Counted from the stretch's first letter, positions 23,667 through 34,215 are shown. The stretch: 64,000 bases of DNA from Plasmopara viticola (GCA_001695595.3 MBPM02000002.1:2695117-2759116); one strand, 5' to 3'. Made by a program: numbers and translations. Notes: generated from the sequence alone by a model not told the origin.

Positions 23667-24813
23667 TTTTCGGAAAAGGTTGGGGTGACGCCCTCCTTCC
23701 AAGCGCGGGGGCTTAATGCTCGCGCGCTTCGGGCAGGTGCTCTCGGGCATCTGCAGGTCTCTAACGAGTCTCACCCTCGACGCGACGGTCTCCACCACCA
23801 GGCCAAACCCCCTTCCACGCCCTTAATCGCGCCAACCGCATCCGGATTGGCTCCTTTAATGTGAATTCTCTAGGTTCGAAGCGCAAGAAGCACGTAACAC
23901 TCCCCGAAGATCTCCGGCGCTACCGCGTCGATATCCTTGGCCTCCGCGAAACCAAGATCTACGATAGAGGTGAGCACCGCATTGATGACTTCCTTCTAAC
24001 CCTGAAAAAAAAAAAACGAAGCCAAGACCGAAGTCACCGAAATCCGCCGCCACTGCAACCCGTCGGGCGCCACTCGACACGCCCGATCCCGAGAAGAAAC
24101 CTGGCACCACACTAAGAAGCTCGGAACACTCCTCGGCGATATTAAAGATCTATCCCGACGCAAGTCCCTGGCCACCCTCGCGCTCCACCGCCTCTGGTCC
24201 GTCTGGCTCCGCCCCACGTTCATCTCACCCAAGACACGCATTCGATTGTACAACACCTACGTTCTACCGATTCTGCTGTACAACTGGGCTCTTACCAAGT
24301 CAGAGCTTCACGGCCTCGAGAGTTTCCATCGCCGCCAGCTTCGCTACGCTCTTGGCTATCGCTACCCCCGACCCATTTCGAATGCAAGACTCTACGACCT
24401 CTGTGATGAGCGGCCGCTGAGACTACGACTGACACAAGCTCGCTGGCGCCTGTTTGGCCATGTACTTCGCCGCTATCCCGACATTCCAGCTAACCTCCAG
24501 ATGCGTGCCTACTTCTTCTCCACCGCAGCAAAATGGCGCGGACGTCCCCGCACCACGCTCCCCTCGACACTCGACCACAATCTTGTTTCCCGTGGCTCCG
24601 GCTTTCGACTCCGGACAGCACAAGACCTCGAAGTGGTACGTACCCTTGCACAAGACCGAAAGAAATGGAAGACCCATTTGACCTCGGTGCTGGATGCACT
24701 GCCCGCCGAACGAGACTCGACGTATGCGGACACCACTCTATGCCGTGGACTAGCCAGACTGAGCCTAGCACGTGCATACCTTGGCAACGCGATAACGTAA
24801 TACATTACATTAC
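23667..24813 (+). mobile_element. Internally deleted LINE (non-LTR retrotransposon)
   Basis: Starts with the leader shared with the 11.8 and 12.1 kb elements. Next is the beginning of an apurinic-endonuclease domain (RIGSFNVNSLGS, then VDILGLRETKIYD, 23830-23960). After an internal deletion near 24.0 kb come the C-terminal thumb and tail of the reverse transcriptase (24120-24800: KLGTLLGDIKDL, then YNTYVLPILLYN, then FGHVLRRYPDIP). The tail is (ATTAC)n. The target-site duplication AAATAGTGCTA is exact (23656-23666 and 24814-24824). The catalytic RT core is absent, so it cannot mobilise itself. Compared with the 27 kb copy it lacks two codons after LLYN. Confidence 0.88.
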
Positions 24814-25096
24814 AAATAGTGCTAGATCTTAGGCCCACAACAAACTTAACTTACGGTAATGGGACAAATAAAGGCAGTTCCGTCATGTCCATAAAGTGCG
24901 CATTTGTACGCGTTCTTGTAGGTGATGCAAGATTGTGTAGGCAGAAAATGCTCGCTATGTTACGACTCTAATCAGCACTACTCTTCGCAAGACTACATGC
25001 CATACAAGCTTTGGCACAATCGCAAATTTAGCGTACAGAGCCTAAAACGCCAGGTAATTAATAGTGCTATAGAAATAGTATATTATTTTTTTGATT

Positions 25097-26260
25097 CTAA
25101 TTTTTGATCAATTTCAAAACTTCTTGCTGATTTGGGACCTCTATTTTATGCCAGATAAAGGATATCATTTTTTCGAGAGTCACCATTAATTTATGAGACA
25201 TTTGTGTATGACACGTATAATACTGCCTACGAGACATCGTTCCGTCGATTCTTAAGACTGCTGAACTTTGCCTTGAGCTGACTGTCTGATAGCCCGCATC
25301 TGCAGCTCTGGGACGCACAGAACTCTGCTCACTTGATGAACTAGGCACAATCGAAGTCGGAGCGCGTGGCTTGACACTCATCCGAAATATTGCGATTTCT
25401 TGTCGGACTTCGTGAGATCATATTGGTCTGGATGATGTTGCTGCAGTATCTCAGGCATTCCTCCAGGCCCGAACTTATCTGACTGTCGCCGTTCTCCTTG
25501 AAGAAATAGCTCGTACAATTCTGCGCAAAACTCAGCTGCATATCGTCTCCCATACATGGACCCTTTCTTCATCCGCATACCCCAGCCCGATTTGAATCCA
25601 TGCGTGATAATCCTGTCACCGATTTCATATGGTCGTGATGACCAATCGCTTGGACGTGTCAAGCTCACCCATCCAAGACGATGGATCCTCGCGAGTCTCA
25701 GCTGTGGCTGCGTGCCCAAACCAGGATTCGATGGCTTCTGGAGAATAACTAAGAAGCCTCAAAACATCGCCAGGTTTTTCGAGAGACGTGAACATGGGTG
25801 TGGGCTCAGGAAGCGGCACTGGCAAGGAGCACTTTCCTTTCTCGGCATAGATTGGCTTGAGCTTGAGTGGTGTATCAAAGAGGTCGCCATCCACGTAGTC
25901 GACACACGAGCATCTTGGGCGCGTTGTCTCGGGGACATTCTTCGATGGGCCGTATTGGCCTCTCTTCCGCGTCATCTTGACAGCTACAGGGACGCCGTTG
26001 TGGTCGCATCCGCAGCGCTTGACACGGGGCATGACCCATTCTTGCGAGTACATCTGGACGGCGCCATCGCGCTGAGCGGCTTGTCCGCTGTTGCTGAGTC
26101 GAAAGAGGAAGTCGTCGGGCACGCGATCCTGAATGGCAAATCTCCGGCGCGAAGCCACAAACCGAACCCATATATCAATATGCCGTTCTTTTTAGACCTT
26201 TCATGTGAGGCATGTCATCGAGCACCCAGATGTCGCACAAATATGGGGCGATAGCTTCAC
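25097..26260 (-). pseudogene. Frameshifted gene of unknown, probably repeat-associated family
   Basis: Three minus-strand frames join into one protein. 26158 to about 25640 includes a Cys-rich stretch (RVKRCGCDHNGVP, then RPRCSCVDYVDGDLFD). About 25640-25410 reads GDRIITHGFKSGWGMRMKKG and AAEFCAELYELFLQGERRQS. About 25410-25100 reads EVRQEIAIFRMSVKPR followed by a Ser-rich tail. The frame breaks fall near 25640 and 25410; the second looks like loss of a single base because EVRQEIAIF continues directly after HPDQYDL. The KKG-SMYGRR...F...G...SDKFG pattern recalls multi-copy oomycete proteins associated with transposons, but I cannot name the family. Confidence 0.45.
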
Positions 26261-26925
26261 GTCACCAATGATAACTCGAAAACAAAAGCAGATTGCGGCG
26301 ATGCAGAACATGCGTTAGACTCATGAAACGCAGCCGCATCCAGTGGTGCATTAATGTGGCGGGTCTAAGCTTTTTTGCCGATTTTACGAATCGGTGACTA
26401 CCCCCCGTTTTTGGTACAGTTGACTCAGAAAGTCACAGTTGGAAAAAAACACATTACATAGATAAGGGGCAGAAGTGTAAATATATACCCGGGTCGCATT
26501 TTTACAACATTAATTGTGCAAGGTGTTGGCGCCACACGTTTGTTTCGTTTGACTGATGCAATTCAAAGTAGACAGCTTTTGTCTTCTTCGAGGTCGTAAA
26601 GAGCTTGACCAGAAAGATCTACGTATCGTCCTTCATATGACTTAAGTGTTTCGATGAGAGTGGCACCGACTGCTTCTCCTCAACTCGGTGCTACGTAAAC
26701 GATCCAATAGGGATATAACTGAGCGCCGAGAATATCTTGACACGTCTTAATCTATATCATAGATCGTAAAATTTTATCCACGGGTGTGCAGATATGAAAT
26801 TGTTTCTTTGCAGCTCGCTGACAGATAGTACTTATTGAGCAAAGCAGTCATCTTACAGTGTGCTTGGACCCAGTCACTCTCAGCTTCGCGTGGGCTCAGG
26901 ATTGGCTGCTTAAATAGGTGAGAGA
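26261..26925. other. Spacer, no gene seen
   Basis: AT-rich, no recognisable coding segment on either strand. Confidence 0.4.
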
Positions 26926-26926
26926 C

Positions 26927-27630
26927 GAAGCTCGGAACACTCCTCGGCGATATTAAAGATCTATCCCGACGCAAGTCCCTGGCCACCCTCGCGCTCCACC
27001 GCCTCTAATCCGTCTGGCTCCGCCCCACGCTCATCTCACCCAAGACCCGCATTCGGTTGTACAACACCTACGTTCTACCGATTCTGCTGTACAACTGCGC
27101 CACCTGGGCTCTTACCAAGTCAGAGCTCCACGGCCTCGAGAGTTCCCATCGCCGCCAGCTTCGCTACGCTCTTGGCTATCGCTACCCCGACACATTTCGA
27201 ATGCAAGACTCTACGACCTCTGTGATGAGCGGCCGCTGAGACTACGACTGACACAAGCTCGCTGGCGCCTGTTTGGCCATGTACTTCGCCGCAATCCCGA
27301 CATTCCAGCTAACCTCCAGATGCGCGCCTACTTCTTCTCCACCGCAGCAAAATGGCGCGGACGTCCCCGCACCACGCTCCCCTCAACACTCGACCACGAC
27401 CTTGTTTCCTGTGGCTCCGGCTTTCGACTCCGGACAGCACAAGACCTCGAACTGCTTCGTACCCTTGCACAAGACCGAAAGAATTGGAAGACCCTCACGA
27501 CCTCGGTGCTGGATGCACTGCCCGCCGAACGAGACTCGACGTATGCGGACACCACTCTATGCCGTGGACTAGCTATAGAGCCTAGCACGTGCATAACTTG
27601 GCAACGCGATAACGTAATACATTACATTAC
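26927..27630 (+). mobile_element. 5'-truncated LINE copy
   Basis: Begins abruptly at AAGCTCGGAACACTCC, a point inside the RT C-terminal region of the 23.67 kb copy, and ends with the same 3' end and (ATTAC)n tail. It keeps LLYNCATWALTK, so it derives from an element more complete than the 23.67 kb copy. A stop (CTC CAC CGC CTC TAA) and a frameshift near 27190 (CTACCCCGACAC) break the frame. No clear target-site duplication was found. Its 3' end abuts the truncated end of the reductoisomerase fragment, so the insertion may have accompanied that truncation. Confidence 0.85.
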
Positions 27631-27634
27631 ATCA

Positions 27635-28023
27635 CTCTTTAATGACGTCAAACATTTCACCAACATTGCCATTCTCCTCACTAGAACCTGCAGCTTGAGC
27701 CTTTGCTATCGAGGATGAACTTTCGCGAAGACCAACTTTCACCTTACTGTTCGTACCCTTGAGTGTCTCGCGCGAATTTGTGCCCGTGCAGGTCCTTGCG
27801 ATCCCCATCCAATCACGCCAACATGCTTGACGCCAGCGAAGATTTTAGGTAGCAGAAAAAAAAGGTCGCGGTCGCCAGGCAGTACAGTCTCCTTGGATTC
27901 AGCCATTTGCACCGTGCGCAAATAGTCTTTGAATACGACGGAACGCAGTCCAGACGCTTTGGTGGCGAATGATCGCGTCCTAATCAGCGATGCGGCGCGC
28001 GTGGCAGAACGATAGTGGCGCAT
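27635..28023 (-). pseudogene. Ketol-acid reductoisomerase N-terminal fragment
   Basis: From the ATG at 28023 the minus strand encodes a basic mitochondrial-type presequence (MRHYRSATRAASLIRTRSFA). It continues into DRDLFFLLPKIFAGVKHVGV and the NADPH-binding motif GVIGWGSQGPA of ketol-acid reductoisomerase, the second common step of branched-chain amino acid synthesis. A one-base loss near 27773 shifts the frame; the neighbouring frame continues correctly (KVKVGLRESSSS, then GEMFDVIKE). Homology stops at 27635 where the LINE tail begins, so at least two thirds of the enzyme is missing. An upstream in-frame extension to 28176 is open but has no support as protein. Confidence 0.85.
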
Positions 28024-28227
28024 ATTGACATGGAGAGAACGGATGAAATCGGAGAATCTGAGCCGTTCAAAATCGTGGTGCTTCAAAATTGTGTGGAACC
28101 AAGTAGCGCAACTCAAGCGTTTGCGCGAGCAATGCGGAGGAGACACAAAAAGTAATATCGTGAACGATACATGCAAAATATTTTATGTGAGTGACGAGGT
28201 TCCAAAGTAGAGTTCATGAGAACTTAA

Positions 28228-29090
28228 ATTTCACACCCAGATGGTTCAAAGTTTTTTTCCTCGGCATGTAATTCATCGAAGACTTCCATGTGAAGCTCGA
28301 CGTCGCAAGTAGATAAATTTAATGTCTGCTCGTGTGATTGTGTGGCCGTTGTTACAGTAAATGCTAGTACGCGTTGGAATAATGAATGTCTGTGCAAGCC
28401 ACCATACCTTGGTGTGCGTGATCTTCTATTTGAGGACCCTCTTATGGTTAAGTTCACCCTATTTAAATTATCTTTGTCGTACGTTCGAATAATGGTTACA
28501 GCCTTGATCACAGCCTTCCACTTAAATCAAATAGTGATCTCTTCCAATCTTCACAGGACTATGGCTCATACCGTCGCAAAGTGCAAAGCAAGCGCTTGCG
28601 TGTATGTTTAAGACGGTATTATCCAAATTATCAGCTATAGTAACTATCTCGCTCTCTGCAGCAGGTTCAGCAACGACAGTTTCGGTATTAGCAAGCCGAT
28701 AATTTGCTTGACATTACCTAGGTGCGAGATCTTTTACTTCTTTCGATTCGTGCGATTTTTTACATGCAGAAGAGAGGCCGATTGCAACTTAAGCCGGGTA
28801 GATACATTTCATCAGTAACACTTGATCTCGTTCCTTCTTCACTTGTGGCAACGAGATTTTGAGGCGCTTTGCGCGATACGCTTAAGGTCAAGAATTTGTC
28901 GTTCATCTTGTTCGGATTTAGACAAAATATTGTGTATTTGATCGGTCAAATGTTCGGGACCTATCTTCGTTCAAGTATGGATAATTTGCTTCACCAGGTA
29001 CTGTCTTCAAAGACGCAACGGCAAGCGCTGGTGCGGAGATGCGAGTGGTTCATACACCGCACAGCCATATTGTTACTGTGATTACTAGCT
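28228..29090 (-). pseudogene. Decayed ORF shared by both duplication arms, unknown
   Basis: Corresponding frames in the two arms carry related but broken peptides: DVELHMEVFDELHAEE here and DVELYVEAFDESHVEE at 55.9 kb; a SRT..GGLHR segment is also shared. Both copies contain several stops. I do not recognise the family. It is either an old pseudogene or the coding part of a decayed repeat carried along in the duplication. Confidence 0.35.
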
Positions 29091-29755
29091 TTCAAATGAT
29101 ACTGCAAGAGTGACCACTGCGTTTTCCAATCAAGCAAAACTTAAGTGTGTAGAGACTCCATCTTTCGTAGGTAGCACTCTGAAGTCCATAAATTAAAGCA
29201 ATAAACAATGAAAGCCGCTGTTCATTAATTTCCATTGTGGAATCAACACTTGATCAATCGACGGTAATAGCAAGATGTTGACAAAAATTGGAACAAACAT
29301 GTTATGTTGATCATTAAGCGATTGACCTTTTGACTTTAGTCTCGTATCTACAAATGTCTGATGATATTGTTGTTGCTCGTGTGCTTAAAAACTGGGGGCG
29401 ATATTGACATTGCTGGACAGTGAATGGACGCCTAGGTTGTAATGAAAAAAAAAACGTCAAGATTTCGAGACATTCTTCTCGAATCTGTATATATTTCTTA
29501 GCATACCTTCTACGAAATAATTTATTGTCGCGGTTAAGAATCAAGACTCTGCAGTATATGTGCTCGTTGAGCCAAACGTATCGCGTTGTTTAAATGGTAT
29601 AGAGGCAAAACAACTCGCATAACGGCTGGCGATCAACAATAAGCTCTTTTTCTTAATTTGGCACGTTACGTTACAAGCGGGTGCAAATCAATTGTCTCTT
29701 TAAAGTCGATCGGTTCATTAATTTTGACCAGCAAGTATGGCCTCGGACCCCTGTC

Positions 29756-30558
29756 TCACAAAATGCGCCGCACCTCAAGCGTTTGCCGCAGATATGAAAT
29801 CTGCGCGACTGAAACGGCCGTCAGCACTACCATTTCGGCAAGTGTCCACCACATGATCTGGTCGTGGGTGCTTGTGATCACTACAAAGCAAAAAAAGATA
29901 CATCGGGTCAGATTTCCAGTAATTTTAGAGATTTATCGCCCTCTTCGTTGATTTAGGATGTGCGAGCTGACGAAGACACTTAAAACGTACGCTGGAGTTG
30001 GTAATTCGTTAGTGCTTTCATATACGCTTGAGAATCTCTGACCGTGTCGAGATTTACGCTTAATTCGTAGACGAGATCCTCCAGCCCCACTACGTGCTCT
30101 TTGAGTTCATTGCAACAGATAAAAAATACTTAGTTCACTTGGAGAACGTGTTCAACTCAGATGTACCACTAACTGATTTTCGTCGCGTCTGCATTCGACA
30201 GCACTTCGTGATTCGGGTCATCGGCATGAAAAGAGAAGCCAATGATTACGTCCCCCACAGAGGAGCGATCATTCTTAAAGCACACCGAGTGCATACCACC
30301 GTGCCCAATTGGGCTTACGTACCTTCCCACGGCGCCCTTGTGCGTGTATACAACTTGATCCTTGCCGTCCCGAAGTTCCGTCTCCAGCTCGTCCGCGACG
30401 CCCCTTAACACTTCAAATGTAAGCGAAATGCCGTGTTTGTAGCTTTCGCCCTCTACGTAAAAACATTCCGAAGCACGAGACGAGATGGTCACGTGCATGG
30501 CCGCGACCCACGGCAACAGAGCGGACGCCAGCCCAAGTACCCACATCAGTGTCTTCAT
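29756..30558 (-). CDS. emp24/gp25L/p24 (TMED) cargo receptor, arm A copy
   Basis: complement(join(29756-29880, 29991-30098, 30174-30558)), 205 aa, consistent GT-AG introns of 75 and 110 nt. p24 proteins are single-pass receptors that sort cargo into COPII/COPI vesicles between ER and Golgi. Visible parts: a signal peptide (MKTLMWVLGLASALLPWVAA) and a lumenal GOLD domain with its cysteine pair (ASECFYVEG and HSVCFKND). Then come a coiled-coil region (VGLEDLVYELSVNLDTVRDS), one transmembrane helix after WWTLAEM, and a short cytosolic tail (LRQTLEVRRIL). The tail lacks a plain KKXX but carries basic residues. It starts 43 bp from the divergent membrane-protein gene. It differs from arm B by only a few residues (HVTISS versus HVIISS). 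Confidence 0.9.
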
Positions 30559-30601
30559 CTGTACCCTACACAAAGTCTACAAAAACTATAAATTCAATAA
30601 G
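30559..30601. promoter_or_regulatory. Compact shared promoter between p24 and the membrane-protein gene
   Basis: Only 43 bp separate the two divergent ATG codons. The matching gap in arm B is 55 bp (50431-50485), longer by an insertion near CACTACAGTCAC. Any core promoter must overlap the 5' leaders of both genes. The position is seen; the promoter function is inferred. Confidence 0.5.
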
Positions 30602-31142
30602 ATGGCGTCCGTGCGGCGCGAGCTTGACCGATTGTTCGCAGTGCACATGGTTATTGCAGTCTTAACGGGGGCTTTGTGCTTTTTCACGCCGCACTCACTT
30701 CTCGCACCATTGCTTGGCGATGCTGGTCATACGCACATGGCTCATGAGTTTGTGCGACTCTACGGTGAGGTTACCAATCGTACATTTCTTGCTGCTCTTA
30801 GTTTACACCTCTTGCTAGTACGACACTCACTCTTTTGATAACTGTAACTTGCTCTTGTCTATAGGTGCGTTGACTCTGGCACAAGGATGGATGGTGTGGC
30901 GTACACGGCTCGTGAGCGATGCAATCGTTCGTCGTACATTCTGCCAAGCGTATTGTATCTGCTTTTTGCTACAAGCGCTGGTACTACTTCGAGCGCAAGT
31001 TGCATCCCCCGAGAACCACTCGATGCTGCACTGGATCAACATTCTCTTTCTTTGTGCATTAAGCTGTGCGTACGGCTACTTTCTTGTATTTAAGTCAATT
31101 AAGGCATTTGAGCTACCAGGCATGGAGAAGGGGTTGCTGTGA
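30602..31142 (+). CDS. Four-helix membrane protein, unknown family, arm A copy
   Basis: Exons 30602-30764 and 30865-31142 (GT-AG intron of 100 nt, phase 1), 146 aa. Four hydrophobic segments are visible: FAVHMVIAVLTGALCFF; a second around LYGALTLAQGWMVW; FCQAYCICFLLQALVLL; and INILFLCALSCAYGYFLVF. The C-terminus is ELPGMEKGLL. I do not recognise the family. It is head-to-head with p24 (43 bp between start codons) and converges on the CAF1B 3' end (about 100 bp). Conservation in both arms while adjacent CAF1B sequence decays suggests it is still selected. Confidence 0.75.
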
Positions 31143-31242
31143 TTTGAGCGTTTGCATAGCAACTGACGCAAGCAAAGTGGAGTAGGACCTCTATGTATCG
31201 TAAACCTTCTATAGACCTTTTAGAGTTGACGAGCTATATTGT

Positions 31243-32660
31243 TTAAATATCAAAAAGGTCATCAAAGGTACCGGTAGGGGTCCTAGATACTTGACTCCCA
31301 GCCTGAGGATCCACAGAAAAATGACTTGTGATTGGGTCCTCTGCACTAGAAGAGCGAGGTGCTGGAGCGCGAGACGCTGGTGTTGTGGATGCTAACGGAC
31401 TTGTGGCAGCGCACAACCCAATAAAAGGTGACAGTGAAGTGACAGCAGGTTGGACCGATGTCGAGGAGAGCTTGCGCTTTTTTCTTACTACGAGTACATT
31501 GATAGGATTGGCCGCAGTGCTGCCTTCCGAAGCTTTACCCGTATCCTTAATAGAATCCGAAGGCTGCAAATTTTGCTTGCCGATGGCGTTCTTGGTCGGA
31601 ATTTGCTCTTTAAAAGCCACTTGAGACTGGGCTTGACTTTTCGCTTTCTTACGCGCCTTCTTTGGTGTCGCAAACATTCGACGCATCTTGGCTTCGTTCG
31701 GAGCAATTTGATCTGCGTACAAACAACACGAACCGGGTCAATATCGCGTACTACTAGGGCAATAACAAATGAACTTTTGAAGCTCACCTTCGTAACGTAC
31801 GCTCGTCCCAAAGAAACCCTCTTCAAATGAATGAACGAAATGTAGCCATCCGCTGACGAAATACTCAGTGTCTGTCCGTCTGCAGTCCACGAAGCGTCAG
31901 TCAAGTCTGCATAGTGATGATGGAGTACGTTACCCCTAATTAGGGGCCGTGTAAGCCATGTCAAGCAAGTGCTATAGGGTTGTTCATTACACTTAACCCA
32001 AGTCTATCCGGCTCCGGGGATCGAACCCGGGACCTCCCGGTCCTGAAGTGAGTAGTAAACCACTGCACCACAGGATCGGTGTCAAGTCTGCATAGTGCAG
32101 ATCCTTTATGATGCTAATTGGGTGAGCTTGCTGTTACAGCAACCGTAAACTCTGGTCAGCTAGCGCAACCACGAAACAGATGTGAAATAGTAAAATGTAC
32201 CTGAGTGTCGTAGATGGTGACAGTGTCGAATGTGATCACAGAGAAGACGAAGCGTGATTATGTTTGATGGAAAGTAGACACTGGAGAGTTTTCACCTTGG
32301 CGACGTAAATTGTACATTACAGGGCCACAGCGGACGGCCAGTGAAGCCACGTGAGTAAGTGTAACTGTGTTCATATGAGACGCCGACTCGTTAGCGCAAA
32401 AAGTCCCAGTTGATGTCGGAAAGTAGTTTCCATCAGGTGTCTAAGCAGATTATCTTGCAAACGCTGGACATGTATCATCTAGAAACATTCGATGTTTTGG
32501 CAAAGCCAAAGCTTTCGTGGTTGCATCCCCGAAGTCGCTCCGACAGCTTAGTTCTGGATGTTCTTCTCGTCCACCTTGTCGTTCTTGGTTGTTGTCGCCG
32601 ACGAATTTGATTTGCTGGGTTGCGTACAAAATTCACGAGATTTTAACGTCTGAATACGCC
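31243..32660 (-). pseudogene. CAF1B-like (CAF-1 p60) pseudogene, arm A copy, 5'-truncated
   Basis: It matches exons 1 (3' part), 2 and 3 of the CAF1B gene at 43.4-49.8 kb. Exon 3 (31243-31712) is open. Exon 2 has lost one base in the codons for HFEEGF (near 31838), shifting the frame, and is split by a SINE at 31917-32080. The remaining exon 1 (about 32170-32660) has in-frame stops, for example AAC TAA where the intact gene reads AACGAAGCT. The first ~230 codons are absent because the duplication ends at 32660. No functional product is expected. Confidence 0.9.
31917..32080 (-). mobile_element. tRNA-derived SINE (164 bp) with target-site duplication
   Basis: On the minus strand the element starts with a tRNA-like head: an A-box-like TGGTGCAGTGG and a perfect B box GGTTCGATCCC inside the hairpin GGTCCCGGGTTCGATCCCCGG. 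A ~85-bp tRNA-unrelated body follows, ending CTCCATCAT. It is flanked by an exact 17-bp duplication GTCAAGTCTGCATAGTG (31900-31916 and 32081-32097). The paralogous position in arm B (near 49128) is empty and contains one copy of that target, which proves insertion after the duplication. I saw no other copy in the window. Confidence 0.92.
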
Positions 32661-33007
32661 GCTCGTGCAGTGATCGACAAGTTGTCGCACGCAAAAGGGT
32701 TCATTTTGAGCACCAAAAAATCGGAAACCGCTAATCATACTTGATGTCGGAGTTTTGCATCGCAATGATCAATAGGGGCTGACGCTAGTTTTCTCCATAT
32801 ATGCATATGAACACTCAAAACACGAGTGTCCAATATAATCATTTCTCTTTTCAAAAAGGGGTTGTGAGCTGTGTTTACAAATTGGAGATATAGAGCTAGA
32901 AGTATTACGGTTATTTTATGATCGAAACCACTTTCATTAAAAGGCAATCAGAAGCCAAAACGATGACCGTATTTATTTATAGAGTCAGCAATAATTTTGC
33001 AATGAAC
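32661..33007. other. Junction DNA between arm A and the CRN array
   Basis: AT-rich, no ORF with a motif. The homology to CAF1B stops abruptly at 32660. The conserved CRN upstream module begins near 33008. Confidence 0.4.
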
Positions 33008-33099
33008 CAAGTGAAAAACCCAACCTTTATTTGCACCATTTCATTGGCTGAAATACGAATAGAAAGAACGTCCCGCATTCGCAGAAAGCAATTGGGAAC

Positions 33100-34215
33100 A
33101 TGATGAAGCTAGTGTGCGCGCTCGTTGAAGTGAAGGGAAACCCATTCTCCGTGAAGATCGATGCGAGCGATTTTGTGGATGATTTAAAGGATGCTATTAA
33201 GGCAAAGACGAAGAACAAACTTAAGGCAGTCGATGCGGACAAGCTGCAGCTGTTCCTCGCCAGGAAGGGCGACAATACATGGCTCAATAGAAGCGGCGCG
33301 GAAGCTGTGACGCTCGATGAGAATGGACATCCGGAAGGCTTTACGCACATGGATCCATTGTTGTGGATCAAGAACCCGACGAACTTTGGAGAGAGATTTG
33401 AGCCAAACGAAGGCGAAATACACGTGCTGGTGGTGGTTCCGACCGAAGAGAACACTTCCTCTCCATACGCAGCAATTGCTGCCACGTTGCTCCAACACAC
33501 GTTCTTTAACGTTTCCAGTACACCGATTTCGAGAACTCAAAAGCTGAAGAAGCAATTAATGAAGGACTACAAATGCGATTGTGGGAGAAACCAGAACGGC
33601 GACTCGATGCTTCTTTGCATGGTAATGAATATCGGTCTACCGAGCCCTGTTGTGATTGCATCTCATATTTTTCGACGAGAACACGATCGCCTCAAAGGTG
33701 ATTTTGTGCAAATCGAGGATATTGACGATGTGAGAAACGGATTGTTGTTATTCAAACCGATCGAAAGCGCCTTCGATGACCTCGATATTGCGTTTCTTGT
33801 CGACAAGCAAGATCAGTTCACATTAAAGATTTTCAATCCAATGATCAAGACGCAGCTGCTCGTGGACAGCTTGACTCAACAGCAATGGGATGTACTTGGA
33901 GGTGGATCCGTACCAGCACATTGGAGGTTAAGCACAAGTCCCATCTACGCTCCAAATGCGCCGCAATTCAATGTGCTCACAACATTTGGCGAGTTGGATG
34001 GTAAGGCACTTCGTTTTCCAAGCGGGTCAACACTACGTCCTTTCAGGCGCTGTTTGTACCATCAAGCTCAGTTGGCCAGAGCAAAGGCGATTACCCAAGG
34101 ATGGGTGCTGAAAGACTATAACTTCGATGACTTCTCGTCAGAAGGGTTGACATTAGAAGAAAAGATGAAATTGCTATTTTCTAGCAATTCGAACATTTCT
34201 GGAAGTCCGCCATAG
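33100..34215 (+). CDS. Crinkler (CRN) effector with HNH-nuclease C-terminus, copy 1
   Basis: 371 aa, single exon. The N-terminus is the CRN ubiquitin-like secretion/translocation domain (MMKLVCALVEVKGNPF; VDDLKDAIKAK) with LFLAR in place of LFLAK at about residues 50-54. A WLNRSGAEAVTLDE segment follows, then the family junction motif HVLVVVPTEE at about 109. After a linker the C-terminus carries an HNH_2-like nuclease: CDCG, then VVIASHIFRRE (the first His), then DDVRNGLLLFKPIESAFDD (Asn-Gly and the final acidic/His-position region). CRN proteins act in host nuclei as effectors. From HVLVVVP onward it is almost identical to copies 2 and 3, but its N-terminal half is of another type, so the domains have been shuffled. 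The start is chosen by alignment with the other CRN copies. Confidence 0.9.
   Translation: MMKLVCALVEVKGNPFSVKIDASDFVDDLKDAIKAKTKNKLKAVDADKLQLFLARKGDNTWLNRSGAEAVTLDENGHPEGFTHMDPLLWIKNPTNFGERFEPNEGEIHVLVVVPTEENTSSPYAAIAATLLQHTFFNVSSTPISRTQKLKKQLMKDYKCDCGRNQNGDSMLLCMVMNIGLPSPVVIASHIFRREHDRLKGDFVQIEDIDDVRNGLLLFKPIESAFDDLDIAFLVDKQDQFTLKIFNPMIKTQLLVDSLTQQQWDVLGGGSVPAHWRLSTSPIYAPNAPQFNVLTTFGELDGKALRFPSGSTLRPFRRCLYHQAQLARAKAITQGWVLKDYNFDDFSSEGLTLEEKMKLLFSSNSNISGSPP

Larger units (their letters stand above)
28228..32660. repeat. Arm A of a large inverted segmental duplication
   Basis: The reverse complement of this segment matches arm B (48508 to about 55975) once the 3.2-kb copia at 51912-55103 is removed. 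Shared landmarks are the p24 gene, the four-helix membrane protein gene, the 3' two thirds of CAF1B, and outer non-coding DNA (for example 28.89 kb GTCAAGAATTTGTCG and its complement at 55.26 kb). Coding exons of p24 and the membrane gene are almost identical. The outer part (28.2-29.1 kb) has diverged strongly with many indels. The inner end stops at 32660, inside CAF1B coding sequence. Confidence 0.9.

Noticed and set aside
30094..30408. 104-codon plus-strand ORF (and its partner 50636-50950 minus)
   Set aside because: Antisense shadow of the p24 gene in both arms.
31990..32080. Functional tRNA gene
   Set aside because: It has a B box and T-arm-like hairpin, but it is the head of a 164-bp element with target-site duplications and lacks a convincing full cloverleaf.
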